Source of the DNA: Nitrospira sp.
Lineage (GTDB): Bacteria > Nitrospirota > Nitrospiria > Nitrospirales > Nitrospiraceae
Assembly (NCBI GenBank): GCA_016788885.1
Contig: JAEURX010000038.1
Coordinates: 1 to 64,000, forward strand
Reading direction: 5' to 3'
DNA: 64,000 nucleotides
Positions 62,933 through 64,000 of the stretch are shown here, in pieces. Position 1 is the first letter of the stretch. Each line of letters begins with the position of its first letter. Both the position numbers and the translations under genes were made by a program. A model generated the notes under the pieces. It did no database searches, was not told the origin of the DNA, and saw only the letters and a program-made list of their open reading frames with translations.

Positions 62933-64000
62933 TCACGTCGTCACGACACGGTCTGCTTCTTTACGCGTATACGCAGGAAGAATCATCGGGGAAATCACAC
63001 CGCTGGAGTTGCCATGCCTCTTGGCTTCAGCTCTGAACCGTTGCAGGTGGTTGAGCGTCAATTTCCCTTGCTGCATGGAGCTCGCTCGAGCGGCAGCCGT
63101 CAACCCTGACCGCTTGCCGAACACCATGAGATCGAGCAGAGAATTGCCCATCAATCGATTCCGCCCGTGTAATCCTCCGGATGCTTCTCCCGCGACAAAT
63201 AGATTTTTGACGTTGGTTTCTGAATTCGCGTCGATCTTCACCCCGCCGTTCTGATAGTGCAACGTGGGATAGATGAGCACGGGGTCTTTACTGATATCGA
63301 TTCCAAATCGCTCGAATTGCATCATCATGGCAGGGAAGTGCTTCTCCACAGTGCCCGGACCATGTTCGGCATCGAGCAGTGGAGTGTCCAGCCAGACCCC
63401 GACCCGTCCGGACATCGTACGAATCCCCCGTCCTTCCTCGCATTCTCGGATGATGGAGGAGGACACGACATCCCGCGTGTCCAATTCGTTGACGAATCGC
63501 TCGCCCTTGGCGTTCACCAAGTGTCCGCCCTCGGAGCGAATACCTTCGGTCACCAGCGCCCCAATCAATTGCTCGGGATACACCGCGCCGGAAGGATGGT
63601 ACTGAAATGTATCGATATGATCGAGCTTCGCGCCCATCCGATAGGACAGGCACAAACCATCGCCGGTGGCACCATAGTGATTGCTTGTTGGGAACCCCTG
63701 AATGTGTAACCGCCCGATTCCGCCAGTCGCCAGGATCACAGATTTCGCTGCAACGACGACATGACGCTGATTGTCGAGATCTTTAAAGATCGCACCGCTG
63801 CAGTGACCTTGGTCATCACTCAGCAGCTCTACCGCTGCACAAAACTCGAGCAGCTGTATCTTTTGATTCAGGACCTCGTCCTTCAATACACGCATAATCT
63901 CGAGGCCGGTGTAGTCAGAGCAGGTGAGAAGGCGCGGCTTGGAACTTCCGCCGCCCTTTTTCACATGCAGATTGCCGTCAACCTGGCGATCAAAGAGCAC
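62933..64000 (-). CDS. fumarate reductase/succinate dehydrogenase-type flavoprotein, 5' part outside window
   Basis: The frame runs off the right edge, so the N-terminal FAD motif is missing. The visible 355 residues contain SVILATGGIGRLHIQGFPTSNHYGATGDGLCLSYRMGAKLDHIDTFQYHPSG, the dicarboxylate-site segments GIRSEGGHLVNAKGERFVNELDTRDVVS and YPTLHYQNGGVKID, and the C-terminal FAD motif LFVAGEASGGLHGRNRLMGNSLLDLMVFGK. These match SdhA/FrdA. Only about 60 residues follow that last motif, so the large C-terminal helical domain of canonical SdhA is absent. With sucC and sucD downstream it probably acts as the fumarate reductase of a reductive TCA cycle. Confidence 0.88.
   Translation of the reverse strand: MLFDRQVDGNLHVKKGGGSSKPRLLTCSDYTGLEIMRVLKDEVLNQKIQLLEFCAAVELLSDDQGHCSGAIFKDLDNQRHVVVAAKSVILATGGIGRLHIQGFPTSNHYGATGDGLCLSYRMGAKLDHIDTFQYHPSGAVYPEQLIGALVTEGIRSEGGHLVNAKGERFVNELDTRDVVSSSIIRECEEGRGIRTMSGRVGVWLDTPLLDAEHGPGTVEKHFPAMMMQFERFGIDISKDPVLIYPTLHYQNGGVKIDANSETNVKNLFVAGEASGGLHGRNRLMGNSLLDLMVFGKRSGLTAAARASSMQQGKLTLNHLQRFRAEAKRHGNSSGVISPMILPAYTRKEADRVVTT

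Overview
The window is chromosomal DNA of moderately high GC content with almost no mobile or accessory features. It most likely comes from a Nitrospira-type bacterium (phylum Nitrospirota). The reasons are a cytochrome bd-like oxidase gene clustered with c-type cytochromes and a Rieske-type protein, system II cytochrome c maturation, hopanoid synthesis, and succinyl-CoA synthetase beside a short fumarate reductase-type flavoprotein, as expected for a reductive TCA cycle. The assignment rests on gene content and order; no 16S gene is present.

Layout. 1-4.6 kb: respiratory cluster on the minus strand (lipoprotein cytochrome c, bd-like oxidase subunit, membrane cytochrome c, PRC-barrel/Rieske protein cut by the left edge), preceded by a separately promoted small membrane protein. 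4.8-6.3 kb: hpnH (adenosylhopane synthesis) and a small conserved-looking protein. 6.4-19.7 kb: a Wzx/Wzy-type exopolysaccharide locus (Wzz, large SLBB Wza-like exporter, Wzi-like protein, priming transferase, aminotransferase, methyltransferase, GT2, polymerase, GT9, flippase). 19.9-23 kb: two outer-membrane beta-barrel genes on the plus strand, one internally duplicated. 23.1-24.9 kb: a CPA2 cation/proton antiporter. 25.4 kb: tRNA-Cys.

25.6-42.1 kb: a long minus-strand run reading ispH, smc, shc, hpnG, mlaE, mlaF, mlaD, mlaC, an Omp85-type barrel, a DUF3187-type barrel, dxs, ispG. A clear promoter lies in front of shc. Isoprenoid precursor supply, hopanoid formation and a lipid-transfer (MCE/Mla) system with two outer-membrane barrels therefore sit together; this is the most interesting arrangement in the window.

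42.3-46.5 kb: phosphate response and uptake (PhoB/PhoR-like pair, PiT transporter, DUF47 partner). 46.7-48.9 kb: divergent fabH and bamD. 48.9-54.6 kb: system II cytochrome c maturation operon (ResB, CcsA, two TlpA/ResA thioredoxins, CcdA) ending in a geranylgeranyl-reductase-like flavoprotein. 55-57.5 kb: metK-ahcY, each followed by a hairpin terminator. 57.9-60.5 kb: a B12-binding radical SAM enzyme and an exported metallo-beta-lactamase-fold hydrolase. 60.6-64 kb: sucD, sucC and the 3' part of a fumarate reductase/succinate dehydrogenase flavoprotein gene cut by the right edge.

The parts connect. Cytochrome maturation serves the haem proteins of the left end. The SAM cycle supports the radical SAM hopanoid and B12 enzymes. 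The MEP-pathway genes feed hopanoids and quinones. Many coding starts were moved inward from the longest open frame because a Shine-Dalgarno sequence, signal peptide or promoter position favoured an internal ATG, GTG or TTG.
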